Assembly: GCF_033283405.1 (NCBI RefSeq)
Contig: NZ_JAWMQR010000012.1
Span: forward strand, 62,001-126,000
Source of the DNA: Halioxenophilus sp033283405
GTDB taxonomy: Bacteria > Pseudomonadota > Gammaproteobacteria > Pseudomonadales > Cellvibrionaceae
Reading direction: 5' to 3'
Length of the DNA: 64,000 bases
The notes under the pieces were generated by a model. It made no database searches. It worked only from the letters and a program-made list of their open reading frames with translations, and was not told where the DNA came from. Both the position numbers and the translations under genes were made by a program. Below, one piece after another: positions 7,384 to 15,912 of this stretch (its first letter is position 1; every line of letters starts with the position of its first letter).

Positions 7384-7429
7384 GAACCGATAAATATGCC
7401 CTCACGACAACTGGGTTAAGGAGCAGACA

Positions 7430-8392
7430 ATGTTTGAGAATAATGCACAATCCATTGGTAATACACCCCTGGTTCGAATGAAGAATTTGTGGCCGGCTGG
7501 AAATATCTACGCCAAGATCGAATCCCGTAACCCGGCCGGCTCCGTGAAATGCCGTATTGGGGCAGCCATGATCTGGGCGGCGGAAGAGAGCGGCAAATTG
7601 AAACCAGGTATGACTCTGATCGAGCCCACCAGTGGTAATACCGGCATTGCCCTGGCCTTTGTCGCCGCTGCCAAAGGTTACAAATTAATTCTTACCATGC
7701 CGGCCAGTATGTCGCTGGAGCGTCGCAAACTGATCAAGGCGTTGGGTGCGGAAATTATCCTCACCGAGCCACCCAAAGGGATGAAAGGGGCCATCGCCAA
7801 GGCCGAAGAGATTGTCGCTCAAGATCCCAACCAGTATCTGATGCTGCAGCAATTTGAAAATCCAGCTAACCCGGCTATTCATGAGAAAACCACTGGCCCG
7901 GAAATCTGGAAAGATACCGAAGGTAAAATTGATGTACTGGTGGCTGGCGTTGGTACCGGCGGAACAATTTCCGGCATCTCCCGCTATATTAAACAGAGTG
8001 AGGGTAAAGCCATTACCTCGGTTGCAGTTGAGCCGGTGGATTCGCCGATCATTGCGCAAACCATGAAGGGTGAAGAGCTCACCCCCTCGCCTCATAAAAT
8101 CCAGGGTATTGGCGCCGGCTTTCTGCCTAAAAATCTCGACATGAGCCTGGTGGATGAGGTACAGCAGGTCACTAACGAAGAGGCGATTCAAACTGCGCGC
8201 CTGTTAATGCAGAAAGAGGGGGTGTTGGCGGGTATCTCCTGTGGTGCCGCGATGTGTGCCGCCATGCGTATTGCCGACAAACCCGAATACAAAGATAAGA
8301 TGATTGTCGTTATTCTGCCAGACTCCGGTGAACGTTATCTGAGCTCAGCGCTGTTTGAGGGTATCTTTACCGACAACGAGATGGTGCAGTAG
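7430..8392 (+). CDS. cysK: Cysteine synthase A (O-acetylserine sulfhydrylase)
   Basis: The 320-aa PLP enzyme makes L-cysteine from O-acetylserine and sulfide. The N-terminal GNTPLVRMKN, the PLP-lysine motif SVKCRIGAAM, the substrate loop PTSGNTGIALA, the phosphate-binding GVGTGGTISG and the C-terminal PDSGERYLS are all present. It resembles E. coli CysK along its entire length, including ERRKLIKALGA and FENPANPAIHEKTTGPEIW. ATG 7430 follows AAGGAG. In nif islands cysteine synthase probably supplies sulfur for NifS/NifU iron-sulfur cluster assembly. A strong terminator follows. Confidence 0.95.
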   Translation: MFENNAQSIGNTPLVRMKNLWPAGNIYAKIESRNPAGSVKCRIGAAMIWAAEESGKLKPGMTLIEPTSGNTGIALAFVAAAKGYKLILTMPASMSLERRKLIKALGAEIILTEPPKGMKGAIAKAEEIVAQDPNQYLMLQQFENPANPAIHEKTTGPEIWKDTEGKIDVLVAGVGTGGTISGISRYIKQSEGKAITSVAVEPVDSPIIAQTMKGEELTPSPHKIQGIGAGFLPKNLDMSLVDEVQQVTNEEAIQTARLLMQKEGVLAGISCGAAMCAAMRIADKPEYKDKMIVVILPDSGERYLSSALFEGIFTDNEMVQ

Positions 8393-8451
8393 CGAATAGC
8401 TGTGCCTGCTGTTAATTATTGGCGGGCACAACTATTACTCGAGAGGCAGAC

Positions 8452-8480
8452 AAAAAAGCCCGGTTAAACCGGGCTTTTTT
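8452..8480 (+). terminator. Rho-independent terminator after cysK
   Basis: An A6 run, stem GCCCGG/CCGGGC around TTAAA, and T6 form a symmetrical terminator 60 nt after the cysK stop. It could also end minus-strand transcription from bfr. Confidence 0.9.
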
Positions 8481-8574
8481 GTTATGTCTTAAGGTAAATA
8501 GACAGAGCTGTGAATTTCCAGGTTTGTGAACCCGTTGTTCTGTAAAAATCTATCCAAGCAGAACAGGTTTTGAA

Positions 8575-9054
8575 CTAGCTCTCGGCTGATTCCATTTGCG
8601 ATTGCAGGTAATTTTCAATACCTACCTTGTCGATTAAACCCAGTTGTGTCTCGAGCCAATCGACATGCTCTTCTTCATTTTCCAAAATGGCTTCGAAGAT
8701 TTCCCGCGAGATATAGTCTTGCTGCTTTTCAGCTTCGGCGATAGCGGCACGCAGGTCGGGGATGGCGTCGTTCTCCAGCGCCAGGTCGCACTCCAGGATC
8801 TCTTTCGTATTTTCACCAATACGCAAGCGACCCAGATCCTGCAGGTTGGGGACCCCTTCCAAAAAGAGAATACGCTCGATAAGTTTATCGGCGTGTTCCA
8901 TCTCTTCGATAGATTCTTTGTACTCTTTCTTGCCGAGTTTGGTTAGGCCCCAGTCATTCAGCATGCGCGAATGCAGGAAATATTGGTTGATCGCAATCAG
9001 TTCATTGTACAAAACGACATTTAAATGTTTGATGATTCCGGGATCGCCTTTCAT
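8575..9054 (-). CDS. bfr: Bacterioferritin
   Basis: The 159-aa haem-binding ferritin stores iron in a 24-mer. Diiron ligands are in place: E18, E51, H54, E94, E127 and H130, and the haem ligand M52 precedes E53-H54. The helices NELIAINQYFLH, LIERILFLEGVPNLQDL and EEEHVDWLETQL are typical. Start ATG 9054 has AGGAA 5 nt upstream. It is the last gene of the apparent SIR2-bfd-bfr unit (91 nt after bfd), whose promoter region has NifA/sigma-54 features, fitting the very high iron demand of nitrogenase. Confidence 0.95.
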   Translation of the reverse strand: MKGDPGIIKHLNVVLYNELIAINQYFLHSRMLNDWGLTKLGKKEYKESIEEMEHADKLIERILFLEGVPNLQDLGRLRIGENTKEILECDLALENDAIPDLRAAIAEAEKQQDYISREIFEAILENEEEHVDWLETQLGLIDKVGIENYLQSQMESAES

Positions 9055-9145
9055 GAATATTCCTATGCAGAGTTGGGCAAAATATTAGCGGAGCGTGCAG
9101 CTCGGTAGCTTCGGGGTAGAAGCCTAACGACTATTAACCAAGTTA

Positions 9146-9349
9146 TCAACCAGCACTCACGCCGCTGGCGATGGTTGTCGGATTGGTAGCAACCATCTGG
9201 TTCAATAGTTGTCGGGCAGATTTACGACAAACCCCACACTGGGTACCCAGGCCCGTTTGACAGCTGAGCTTTTGCATAGTGCAAACCCCCTGGCTGACAT
9301 GCGCCTTTACGTGTGATTCGCTAACCCCTTTGCAGATACAGAGCAACAC
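9146..9349 (-). CDS. bfd: Bacterioferritin-associated ferredoxin
   Basis: The 67-aa [2Fe-2S] protein has the Bfd cysteine pattern C4-x-C6 and C38-x-x-C41 in a Fer2_BFD fold. Bfd reduces the ferric core of bacterioferritin to release iron; its neighbour bfr is the expected partner. Two extra cysteines (C23, C30) are present. The C-terminal 15 residues are low-complexity. It begins 41 nt after the SIR2-like gene, with a hairpin in the gap, and 91 nt before bfr. Confidence 0.93.
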   Translation of the reverse strand: MLLCICKGVSESHVKAHVSQGVCTMQKLSCQTGLGTQCGVCRKSARQLLNQMVATNPTTIASGVSAG

Positions 9350-9382
9350 GACACTTCTCCCAACTCTGTGGCTAGGAAAACG

Positions 9383-9401
9383 CTCCGGCCTTAGGCCGGA
9401 G
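9383..9401 (-). terminator. Hairpin at the SIR2-like gene stop codon
   Basis: CTCCGGCC and GGCCGGAG pair around a 3-nt loop that contains the stop codon of the SIR2-like gene; CGTTTTCC follows on the minus strand. It may be a weak terminator or attenuator between the SIR2-like gene and bfd. Confidence 0.5.
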
Positions 9402-10248
9402 TCGCCTCACTTTGACTGGCAGCCAACAACTCCTGCCAGGATGCTTCGATCACTTCAATTTTCTTGTTGTTGCAGAAGCGACGCTCTTTGTCAGTCGGCG
9501 CTGGCATTACTGCCCACCCGGTGGGTGAACCGGCGCTGTAGACGATATCGCTCAACACCATACGCTCGGTATCGCGGGTCATGGCCATACCGATGAACAG
9601 ATATTTTTTATCGGTGCGATACTCTTTCAGGAATGAAGGAATAGCGAAGCCGCCCATCAGCTCGGTGATGTAATCGACATAGTCGGCATCGGCGGCGATA
9701 TAGCTGGGCTCTGGCAGTGGGGTGCCCATGGGCTTGAACAGAATCGGCAGGCTTGGGTCGGCCGCTTCCTGGTCAACCGCTTTATAGCTGCTACCGTCGT
9801 AGTGATAAATCTTGAAACGGTAATCGGTACCCGATAAGCGAGCACAGCCGACAATTAAAGTGTGCGCAATGGCGCTGTAGGATTCCTGCAGCTGGGTATC
9901 ACGATTGATATCGATGACGTACTTGGGTTGGATGCTGGCCAGCCAGTCGTGGAAGGCGGCGCGGGTCCACTGCTTGGTGCCGTAGGTTTCCGTCAGGAAT
10001 CGCTCAACGTAACTGCGACCCTTTTTTAATTCCAGATTCATTGCTGCGCGGGGGAATTCGTACATTAACCGCGGTGCCATGGGCTGACCGTTGTTCATGG
10101 CCAGAATCAGACTGTCGCTGTCTGCCGGCATCGGTGAATTGTCGGCCTTGTTTGTTACGTCGGCCAATGCGCCTGGGCCAATGTAAGGTACCACGCTGCC
10201 ATCTTTAAGGCCGGCGATAATCTCTTGTGCCAAGTCTGAATCTAACAT
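9391..10248 (-). CDS. SIR2-like domain protein, divergent from nifH
   Basis: The 285-aa protein begins with a helix and then VVPYIGPGALADV, the N-terminal nucleotide-binding strand-loop of SIR2-like (NAD-binding) proteins. A central VDYITELMGGFAIPSFL and LFIGMAMTRDTERMVLSDIV fit the SIR2_2-type fold, where such a C-terminal strand contacts NAD. Classical sirtuin zinc cysteines are absent. Known relatives bind or hydrolyse NAD in defence and toxin systems, but here the setting is metabolic. ATG 10248 was chosen because GGAG lies 6 nt upstream; an upstream in-frame start at 10281 lacks one. It heads an apparent operon with bfd and bfr and seems to be NifA-controlled. The catalytic activity is unproven. 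Confidence 0.7.
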   Translation of the reverse strand: MLDSDLAQEIIAGLKDGSVVPYIGPGALADVTNKADNSPMPADSDSLILAMNNGQPMAPRLMYEFPRAAMNLELKKGRSYVERFLTETYGTKQWTRAAFHDWLASIQPKYVIDINRDTQLQESYSAIAHTLIVGCARLSGTDYRFKIYHYDGSSYKAVDQEAADPSLPILFKPMGTPLPEPSYIAADADYVDYITELMGGFAIPSFLKEYRTDKKYLFIGMAMTRDTERMVLSDIVYSAGSPTGWAVMPAPTDKERRFCNNKKIEVIEASWQELLAASQSEATPA

Positions 10249-10369
10249 GAGTCTCTCCGTGGTTTGAGGCTGGGTGAACACCGATCACCAATGCTGGTTG
10301 TGGTATTCGAAATACAAATTCTGGTTTGCTGTTGTTACTCATTTAAAAACTGCAATGAGCCCATCAGTA

Positions 10370-10397
10370 ATAACCACTCGAAAATAACCACTCGAAG
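10370..10397. repeat. Tandem 14-bp duplication
   Basis: ATAACCACTCGAAA is followed directly by ATAACCACTCGAAG. It lies in the predicted 5' leader of the SIR2-bfd-bfr transcript. Confidence 0.7.
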
Positions 10398-10479
10398 CGA
10401 TTACCAATAACTGCTTGCCGACAACTAAAGAGTCCTTTACTAACCCACAATTAATTAAGCCTTCGGCAATTGGCTATTC

Positions 10480-10496
10480 AGCAATAACCAAACCAT
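10480..10496 (-). promoter_or_regulatory. Candidate sigma-54 promoter of SIR2-bfd-bfr
   Basis: On the minus strand: ATGGTTTGGTTATTGCT, with GG (10494-10493), ten bases, GC (10482-10481), TGG at -24 and TTGC at -12. The NifA-type site at 10601-10616 lies about 115 bp upstream. The leader would be about 220 nt. Confidence 0.5.
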
Positions 10497-10600
10497 GCGA
10501 AGGCAGAAGGCCGATTGACTCTAAATGCTTGAAATTACGGAATAAATTATTTTCGCTATGGTTTGGCGTGTGGTAAATGGCGGGTGCATTGAATGGTAAT

Positions 10601-10616
10601 TGTTATATTCACAACA
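10601..10616. promoter_or_regulatory. NifA upstream activator site (SIR2 side)
   Basis: TGT (10601-10603), ten bases, ACA (10614-10616). Its distance to the minus-strand sigma-54 motif is typical of NifA sites. Confidence 0.55.
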
Positions 10617-10986
10617 AAATGGTGTTTTAGCGAAGTTTGGCAGAATAGTGGTGTTTGCTACAAAAACAGAAAAAGTTGGGTTAGTCATGAATTGTATTAA
10701 CTGTAACAAAAGCTCAGCTTTAAGGAGTGGATAGTCGTCAGCAGAATTTTTGTTTTGTAGGTTAACTATATAAAAGGAAGAAAGAGTTGGGGGTGTTTGT
10801 CGTAATCGTGTCGCCTGGTTGGCTTCAAGGTGAAGTCGGCTCTCTTTCGAATTTTGATATTTATCAAATAATTTTCAGTAAATAGCGGGTGGTACTGGGC
10901 GGGTAAGGTACCTGGCTGGCCAGTAATAAGATGCTTTCTCAACAACTGCCCCATACCCCCTTAAAACCCTACAAAAAACCTGTCTA

Positions 10987-11002
10987 TGTTGGTGTTATAA
11001 CA
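10987..11002. promoter_or_regulatory. NifA upstream activator site of nifH
   Basis: TGT (10987-10989), ten bases, ACA (11000-11002), about 107 bp upstream of the nifH -24 element, the usual spacing for looping between NifA and sigma-54 polymerase. Confidence 0.75.
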
Positions 11003-11099
11003 GTCAAATTGGAGGTTTTGTGGGGTGAAGGCTCTGACAAAACCCTGACAAAAATAAAAATATCCTTATAAAACAATGGTTTATTTTGTTTGGCGGATA

Positions 11100-11116
11100 T
11101 TGGTACGCGCTTCGCA
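11100..11116 (+). promoter_or_regulatory. Sigma-54 promoter of nifH
   Basis: TTGGTACGCGCTTCGCA matches the TTGGCACG-N4-TTGCA consensus at all but two informative positions; GG (11102-11103) and GC (11114-11115) are ten bases apart. Transcription should start near 11127, leaving a leader of about 70 nt. Confidence 0.8.
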
Positions 11117-11198
11117 ATAACTCCTGCGCTATTCACAGCTTCTAGTACAGCGCCACAGCTCAACCGGTTGTGGGATTACTAAAACAGGAGATATTAAC

Positions 11199-12065
<867 letters not shown>

Positions 12066-12079
12066 TTGATGAGCAGGAT

Positions 12080-12101
12080 TAAATAATTTTCGAATTATTT
12101 A
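12080..12101 (+). terminator. AT-rich hairpin with TTCG loop after nifH
   Basis: TAAATAATT, loop TTCG, AATTATTTA: a perfect 9-bp stem 15 nt after the nifH stop. The UUCG tetraloop gives unusual stability. Probably a 3' mRNA stabiliser rather than a full terminator. Confidence 0.65.
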
Positions 12102-12106
12102 ATTAA

Positions 12107-12152
12107 TGCCCAGAAAATTCAGTATTTATGCAGTTGCTGAATTTTTTGGGCA
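12107..12152 (+). terminator. Long hairpin in the nifH-nifD gap
   Basis: A 16-bp stem (12107-12122 with 12137-12152, one G-U pair) encloses a 14-nt loop. A T6 run lies inside the 3' arm. It may attenuate transcription into nifD or set a processing end for nifH mRNA. A third small stem, ATTGGC/GCCAAT, follows at 12156-12172. Confidence 0.65.
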
Positions 12153-12333
12153 TGCATTGGCTAGTTGCCAATGGCGGTACCTTTTGTTGCCCTTGGGTAA
12201 CAACGCCGCTCTATTAACACGACTACCTTTTTTAATTCATTAAATTTAGGGTCGCATTAATAGTAGTTTCTGGCTCGGCCGGGTATGAAGCAGATTGGCT
12301 TCTACCTGCAACTCAAACAAGAGGAGACAGACA

Positions 12334-13815
12334 ATGACTGTCATGACACGTGAAGAAACTGAAGCCCTCATCTCTGAGGTGTTGGAAGTTTACCCTGAGA
12401 AAGCGAAGAAAGACCGTGCTAAGCACTTGACTCCAAACGATACTTCTTTGGAGCAGTCTAAAAAATGTATTACCTCCAACAAAAAATCACTGCCTGGTGT
12501 TATGACCATTCGTGGTTGTGCCTACGCTGGTTCTAAAGGTGTGGTTTGGGGTCCCATCAAAGATATGATCCATATCTCTCATGGTCCTGTTGGTTGTGGT
12601 CAGTACTCTCGTGCAGGTCGTCGTAACTACTACATTGGTACCACTGGTGTTAACACCTTCGTTACCATGAACTTTACTACCGACTTCCAAGAGAAAGACA
12701 TCGTATTCGGCGGTGACAAAAAACTGGCCAAAACTATCGATGAGATTGAAACTCTGTTCCCGCTGAACAAAGGTATTACCATTCAGTCAGAGTGTCCAAT
12801 CGGTCTGATCGGTGACGACATCGAAGCTGTTGCTAAGCAGAAAAACAAAGAAACTGGTAAAACTGTTGTACCAGTTCGTTGTGAAGGTTTCCGCGGTGTT
12901 TCTCAGTCTCTGGGTCACCACATCGCTAACGACGCCGTTCGTGACTGGGCTCTTGGTGCTCGCGACGACGACGATAGCTTCCAAACCACTCCTTACGACG
13001 TAGCTATCATCGGTGACTATAACATCGGTGGTGACGCCTGGTCTTCTCGTATTCTTCTGGAAGAGATGGGTCTGCGCGTTGTGGCTCAGTGGTCTGGTGA
13101 CGGTTCTCTGTCTGAAATCGAGCTGACTCCAAAAGTTAAATTGAACCTGGTGCACTGCTACCGTTCAATGAACTACATCTCTCGTCACATGGAAGAGAAG
13201 TACAACATTCCTTGGATCGAGTACAACTTCTTTGGTCCTACCAAAACTGTTGAGTCTCTGCGCAAAATCGCTTCTCACTTTGATGAATCTATTCAACAAA
13301 AATGTGAAGAAGTTATTGCCAAGTACAAGCCAGAGTGGGATGCCGTTATCGCTAAATACCGTCCTCGTTTAGAAGGCAAAAAAGTAATGCTGTACGTTGG
13401 TGGTCTGCGCCCACGTCACGTTATTGGTTCTTACGAAGATTTGGGTATGGAAGTTGTTGGTACCGGTTATGAATTCGGTCACAACGATGACTACGACCGT
13501 ACTCTGAAAGAAATGGGCGATGCCACCCTGCTGTACGATGACGTAACTGGTTACGAATTCGAAGAGTTCGTTAAGGCAGTTAAACCAGACTTGATCGGTT
13601 CTGGTATCAAAGAGAAGTACATCTTCCAAAAAATGGGTGTACCTTTCCGTCAAATGCACTCTTGGGACTACTCAGGTCCTTACCACGGCTTCGACGGCTT
13701 CGCCATCTTTGCCCGTGACATGGATATGACTTTGAACAACCCATGTTGGAATGTTCTGAAAGCGCCTTGGAAAACTGACGCGGCTGAAGAAACCGCTCAG
13801 GCTGCCAGCGCCTAA
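12334..13815 (+). CDS. nifD: Nitrogenase MoFe protein alpha chain NifD
   Basis: The 493-aa alpha subunit of dinitrogenase binds FeMo-cofactor and half the P-cluster. P-cluster ligands C62, C88 and C154 fall at A. vinelandii numbering. The FeMo-co ligands C275 (VHCYRSMNY) and H442 (MHSWDYSGPYHG), and the substrate-site RGVSQSLGHH segment with H195, are also conserved. It is the molybdenum type, without the features of VnfD or AnfD. ATG 12334 is preferred because GAGGAG precedes it; the frame extends 13 codons further up without such a site. Codon bias matches nifH. Confidence 0.99.
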   Translation: MTVMTREETEALISEVLEVYPEKAKKDRAKHLTPNDTSLEQSKKCITSNKKSLPGVMTIRGCAYAGSKGVVWGPIKDMIHISHGPVGCGQYSRAGRRNYYIGTTGVNTFVTMNFTTDFQEKDIVFGGDKKLAKTIDEIETLFPLNKGITIQSECPIGLIGDDIEAVAKQKNKETGKTVVPVRCEGFRGVSQSLGHHIANDAVRDWALGARDDDDSFQTTPYDVAIIGDYNIGGDAWSSRILLEEMGLRVVAQWSGDGSLSEIELTPKVKLNLVHCYRSMNYISRHMEEKYNIPWIEYNFFGPTKTVESLRKIASHFDESIQQKCEEVIAKYKPEWDAVIAKYRPRLEGKKVMLYVGGLRPRHVIGSYEDLGMEVVGTGYEFGHNDDYDRTLKEMGDATLLYDDVTGYEFEEFVKAVKPDLIGSGIKEKYIFQKMGVPFRQMHSWDYSGPYHGFDGFAIFARDMDMTLNNPCWNVLKAPWKTDAAEETAQAASA

Positions 13816-13840
13816 GTAATTCCTGTAGGCCTTAGTGCCA

Positions 13841-13867
13841 TTGCCGCTCCGGTTTGCGGAGCGGCAA
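13841..13867 (+). repeat. Strong hairpin between nifD and nifK
   Basis: TTGCCGCTCCG (13841-13851) pairs perfectly with CGGAGCGGCAA (13857-13867) around GTTTG. There is no T-run, so it is more likely an mRNA processing or stability element than a terminator. Confidence 0.75.
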
Positions 13868-13922
13868 CTAACTCAACCTTAAACTAGCGTCCACAGATTG
13901 GTGGCCTAGAAGGAGAATCGAG

Positions 13923-15494
13923 ATGAGCCAAGATGTAGATAACATCAAACCAAGTTACCCTTTGTTCCGTGAAGAAGAGTACAAAGAAGTTCTGAAAAAC
14001 AAGCGTGAGTCTTTCGAAGAACCGCATCCGCAGGAAAAAATTGACGAAGTCTTCATGTGGACCACCACTGAAGAGTACAAAGAGTTAAACTTCCAACGTG
14101 AAGCTCTGACTGTTAACCCAGCGAAAGCTTGCCAGCCCCTCGGTGCTGTTCTGTGTGCGCTTGGCTTCGAAAAAACCATGCCCTACGTACACGGTTCACA
14201 AGGATGTACTGCCTACTTCCGTACTTACTTCAACCGTCACTTCAAAGAGCCAATTTCTTGTGTATCTGACTCTATGACTGAAGACGCTGCGGTATTCGGT
14301 GGCCAGCAAAACATGAAAGATGGTCTGGAAAACTGTAAAGCGATTTACAAACCAGACATGATCGCTGTTTCTACCACCTGTATGGCGGAAGTTATTGGTG
14401 ACGACTTGAACGCGTTCATCAACAACTCCAAAAAAGAAGGCCATGTACCTCAAGAGTACCCAGTACCATTCGCACATACTCCTAGCTTCGTAGGTAGTCA
14501 CACTACTGGTTGGGATAACATGTTTGAAGGTATTGCTCGCTACTTCACTCTGAACTTCATGGAAGACAAAGTGGTTGGTAGCAATGGCAAAATCAACTTC
14601 GTACCTGGTTTCGAAACTTACCTGGGTAACTTCCGTGTTATCAAGCGTATGATGGACGAGATGGATGTAGACCATTGTCTGCTTTCTGATCCTACTGAAG
14701 TGCTTGATACTCCTGCAGACGGTGAATTCCGTATGTATGCCGGCGGCACCACTCAGGATGAAGTGAAAGATGCGCCTAACGCATTGAACACTATCATGCT
14801 GCAACCTTGGCAGTTGGTTAAAACCGAGAAATATGTTAAGAACACCTGGAAACATGCCTCTTCCAAACTTCAGATCCCAATGGGCCTGGCTTGGACTGAT
14901 GCCTTCCTGATGGAAGTTAGCAAAATTTCTGGTAAGCCAATTCCTGCTTCCCTGGAAAAAGAGCGCGGTCGTCTGGTTGATATGATGACTGACTCCCACA
15001 CCTGGTTGCACGGTGTTAAATTCGGCCTGTACGGTGATCCTGATTTTGTCATGGGTATGACCAAGTTCCTGTTCGAACTGGGTGCTGAGCCAATCCACAT
15101 TTTGTGTAACAACGCCAACAAAAAGTGGAAGAAAGCAATGGATGCCATGATCGCTGAATACAAGCGTGAAGGCACCTGCGAATCTCACATTGGTAAAGAC
15201 CTGTGGCACTTCCGTTCACTGATGTTCACCAACAAACCAGACTTCATGATTGGTAACTCCTACGGTAAGTTTATCCAACGTGACACTCTGTACAAAGGTG
15301 AAGAGCACGAAGTTCCATTGATCCGTATCGGTTTCCCGATTTTCGACCGTCACCACCTGCACCGTCAAACCACTATGGGTTACGAAGGTGCTATGCAGAT
15401 GCTGACCACTCTGGTTAACACTGTACTGGAGCGTCTTGACGACGAAACTCGCGGTATGCAAACTACCGACTACAACTACGACCTGATTCGTTAA
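13923..15494 (+). CDS. nifK: Nitrogenase MoFe protein beta chain NifK
   Basis: The 523-aa beta subunit is the same length as in A. vinelandii. It supplies the other P-cluster ligands C70, C95 and C153, seen in PAKACQPLG, GSQGCTAYF and STTCMAEVIGDD. The FGGQQNMKDGL, PSFVGSHTTGWDNM and RIGFPIFDRHHLHR segments are typical. AAGGAG precedes ATG 13923. It forms the alpha2beta2 tetramer with NifD. The gene ends in a region with a GC-rich hairpin before nifT. Confidence 0.99.
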   Translation: MSQDVDNIKPSYPLFREEEYKEVLKNKRESFEEPHPQEKIDEVFMWTTTEEYKELNFQREALTVNPAKACQPLGAVLCALGFEKTMPYVHGSQGCTAYFRTYFNRHFKEPISCVSDSMTEDAAVFGGQQNMKDGLENCKAIYKPDMIAVSTTCMAEVIGDDLNAFINNSKKEGHVPQEYPVPFAHTPSFVGSHTTGWDNMFEGIARYFTLNFMEDKVVGSNGKINFVPGFETYLGNFRVIKRMMDEMDVDHCLLSDPTEVLDTPADGEFRMYAGGTTQDEVKDAPNALNTIMLQPWQLVKTEKYVKNTWKHASSKLQIPMGLAWTDAFLMEVSKISGKPIPASLEKERGRLVDMMTDSHTWLHGVKFGLYGDPDFVMGMTKFLFELGAEPIHILCNNANKKWKKAMDAMIAEYKREGTCESHIGKDLWHFRSLMFTNKPDFMIGNSYGKFIQRDTLYKGEEHEVPLIRIGFPIFDRHHLHRQTTMGYEGAMQMLTTLVNTVLERLDDETRGMQTTDYNYDLIR

Positions 15495-15516
15495 TAGTTT
15501 ATTAACTCTAGGTTAA

Positions 15517-15550
15517 CGGGGTGGGTAACCACCCCGCTTTTCGCGTTTTT
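15517..15550 (+). terminator. Hairpin with T-rich tail between nifK and nifT
   Basis: CGGGGTGG and CCACCCCG form an 8-bp stem with a GTAA loop (15517-15536), followed by CTTTTCGCGTTTTT. It probably reduces transcription from nifHDK into nifTY, consistent with the lower need for the accessory proteins. Confidence 0.75.
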
Positions 15551-15689
15551 AACAATGTTAAAAATTATTGTCGACGAGCCAACTTTAATTGCGCTACGTC
15601 AAATTACCTAAGTAGTTTGCGGCTAAATTTTAAACATTGGGCGTAAACCTAATCAGCTGTTAACGGCCTGTTGTAAATGGAGCGGTGTT

Positions 15690-15908
15690 ATGCCAAGTGT
15701 AATGTTACGAAAGAATGAAAATGGCCAATTGACCTTATATGTGGCCAAGCGAGACCAAGAGGACGTTGTTGTCTCTGTAGAGATTGATGGCGCAGATGGT
15801 TGGGGTGGCACCATTGAGTTAGCTGATGGATCTTCTTACTACATTGATCCTTTGGATGCTCAACCCAAATTACCCATAACTTTGCGAGCTAAGCGCGCGG
15901 GGGGATAA
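15690..15908 (+). CDS. nifT: NifT/FixU protein
   Basis: The 72-aa protein matches NifT (FixU): MPSVMLRKNENGQLTLYVAKRDQEE-like start, a WGG turn and LADGSSYYIDP. It is small, beta-rich and cytoplasmic; its role is unclear and it is dispensable in tested species. It sits directly after nifK as in Azotobacter and Klebsiella, and nifY follows after 4 nt. ATG 15690 has GGAG 9 nt upstream. Confidence 0.92.
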   Translation: MPSVMLRKNENGQLTLYVAKRDQEDVVVSVEIDGADGWGGTIELADGSSYYIDPLDAQPKLPITLRAKRAGG

Positions 15909-15912
15909 GGTC

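Larger units (their letters stand above)
7098..7429. other. Divergent promoter region between the 107-aa gene and cysK
   Basis: These 332 bases hold no gene. Two sigma-54-type motifs face outwards, one for each gene (listed separately). I found no perfect TGT-N10-ACA between them. Confidence 0.5.
10249..11198. other. 950-bp divergent regulatory region between SIR2-like gene and nifH
   Basis: The region is AT-rich and has no supported gene. It holds two TGT-N10-ACA sites and two GG-N10-GC motifs arranged for divergent NifA/sigma-54 promoters, plus a 14-bp tandem duplication at 10370-10397. The middle (about 10620-10980) has long A/T runs and no motif I can name. Confidence 0.6.

Noticed and set aside
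12190..12220. GG-N10-GC spacing in the nifH-nifD gap
   Set aside because: Only the dinucleotides match; the rest of the consensus is absent, so a separate nifD promoter is not supported.
14196..15209. Long antisense open frame inside nifK
   Set aside because: It mirrors the codon bias of nifK, which is certain; no motif or start signal supports it.
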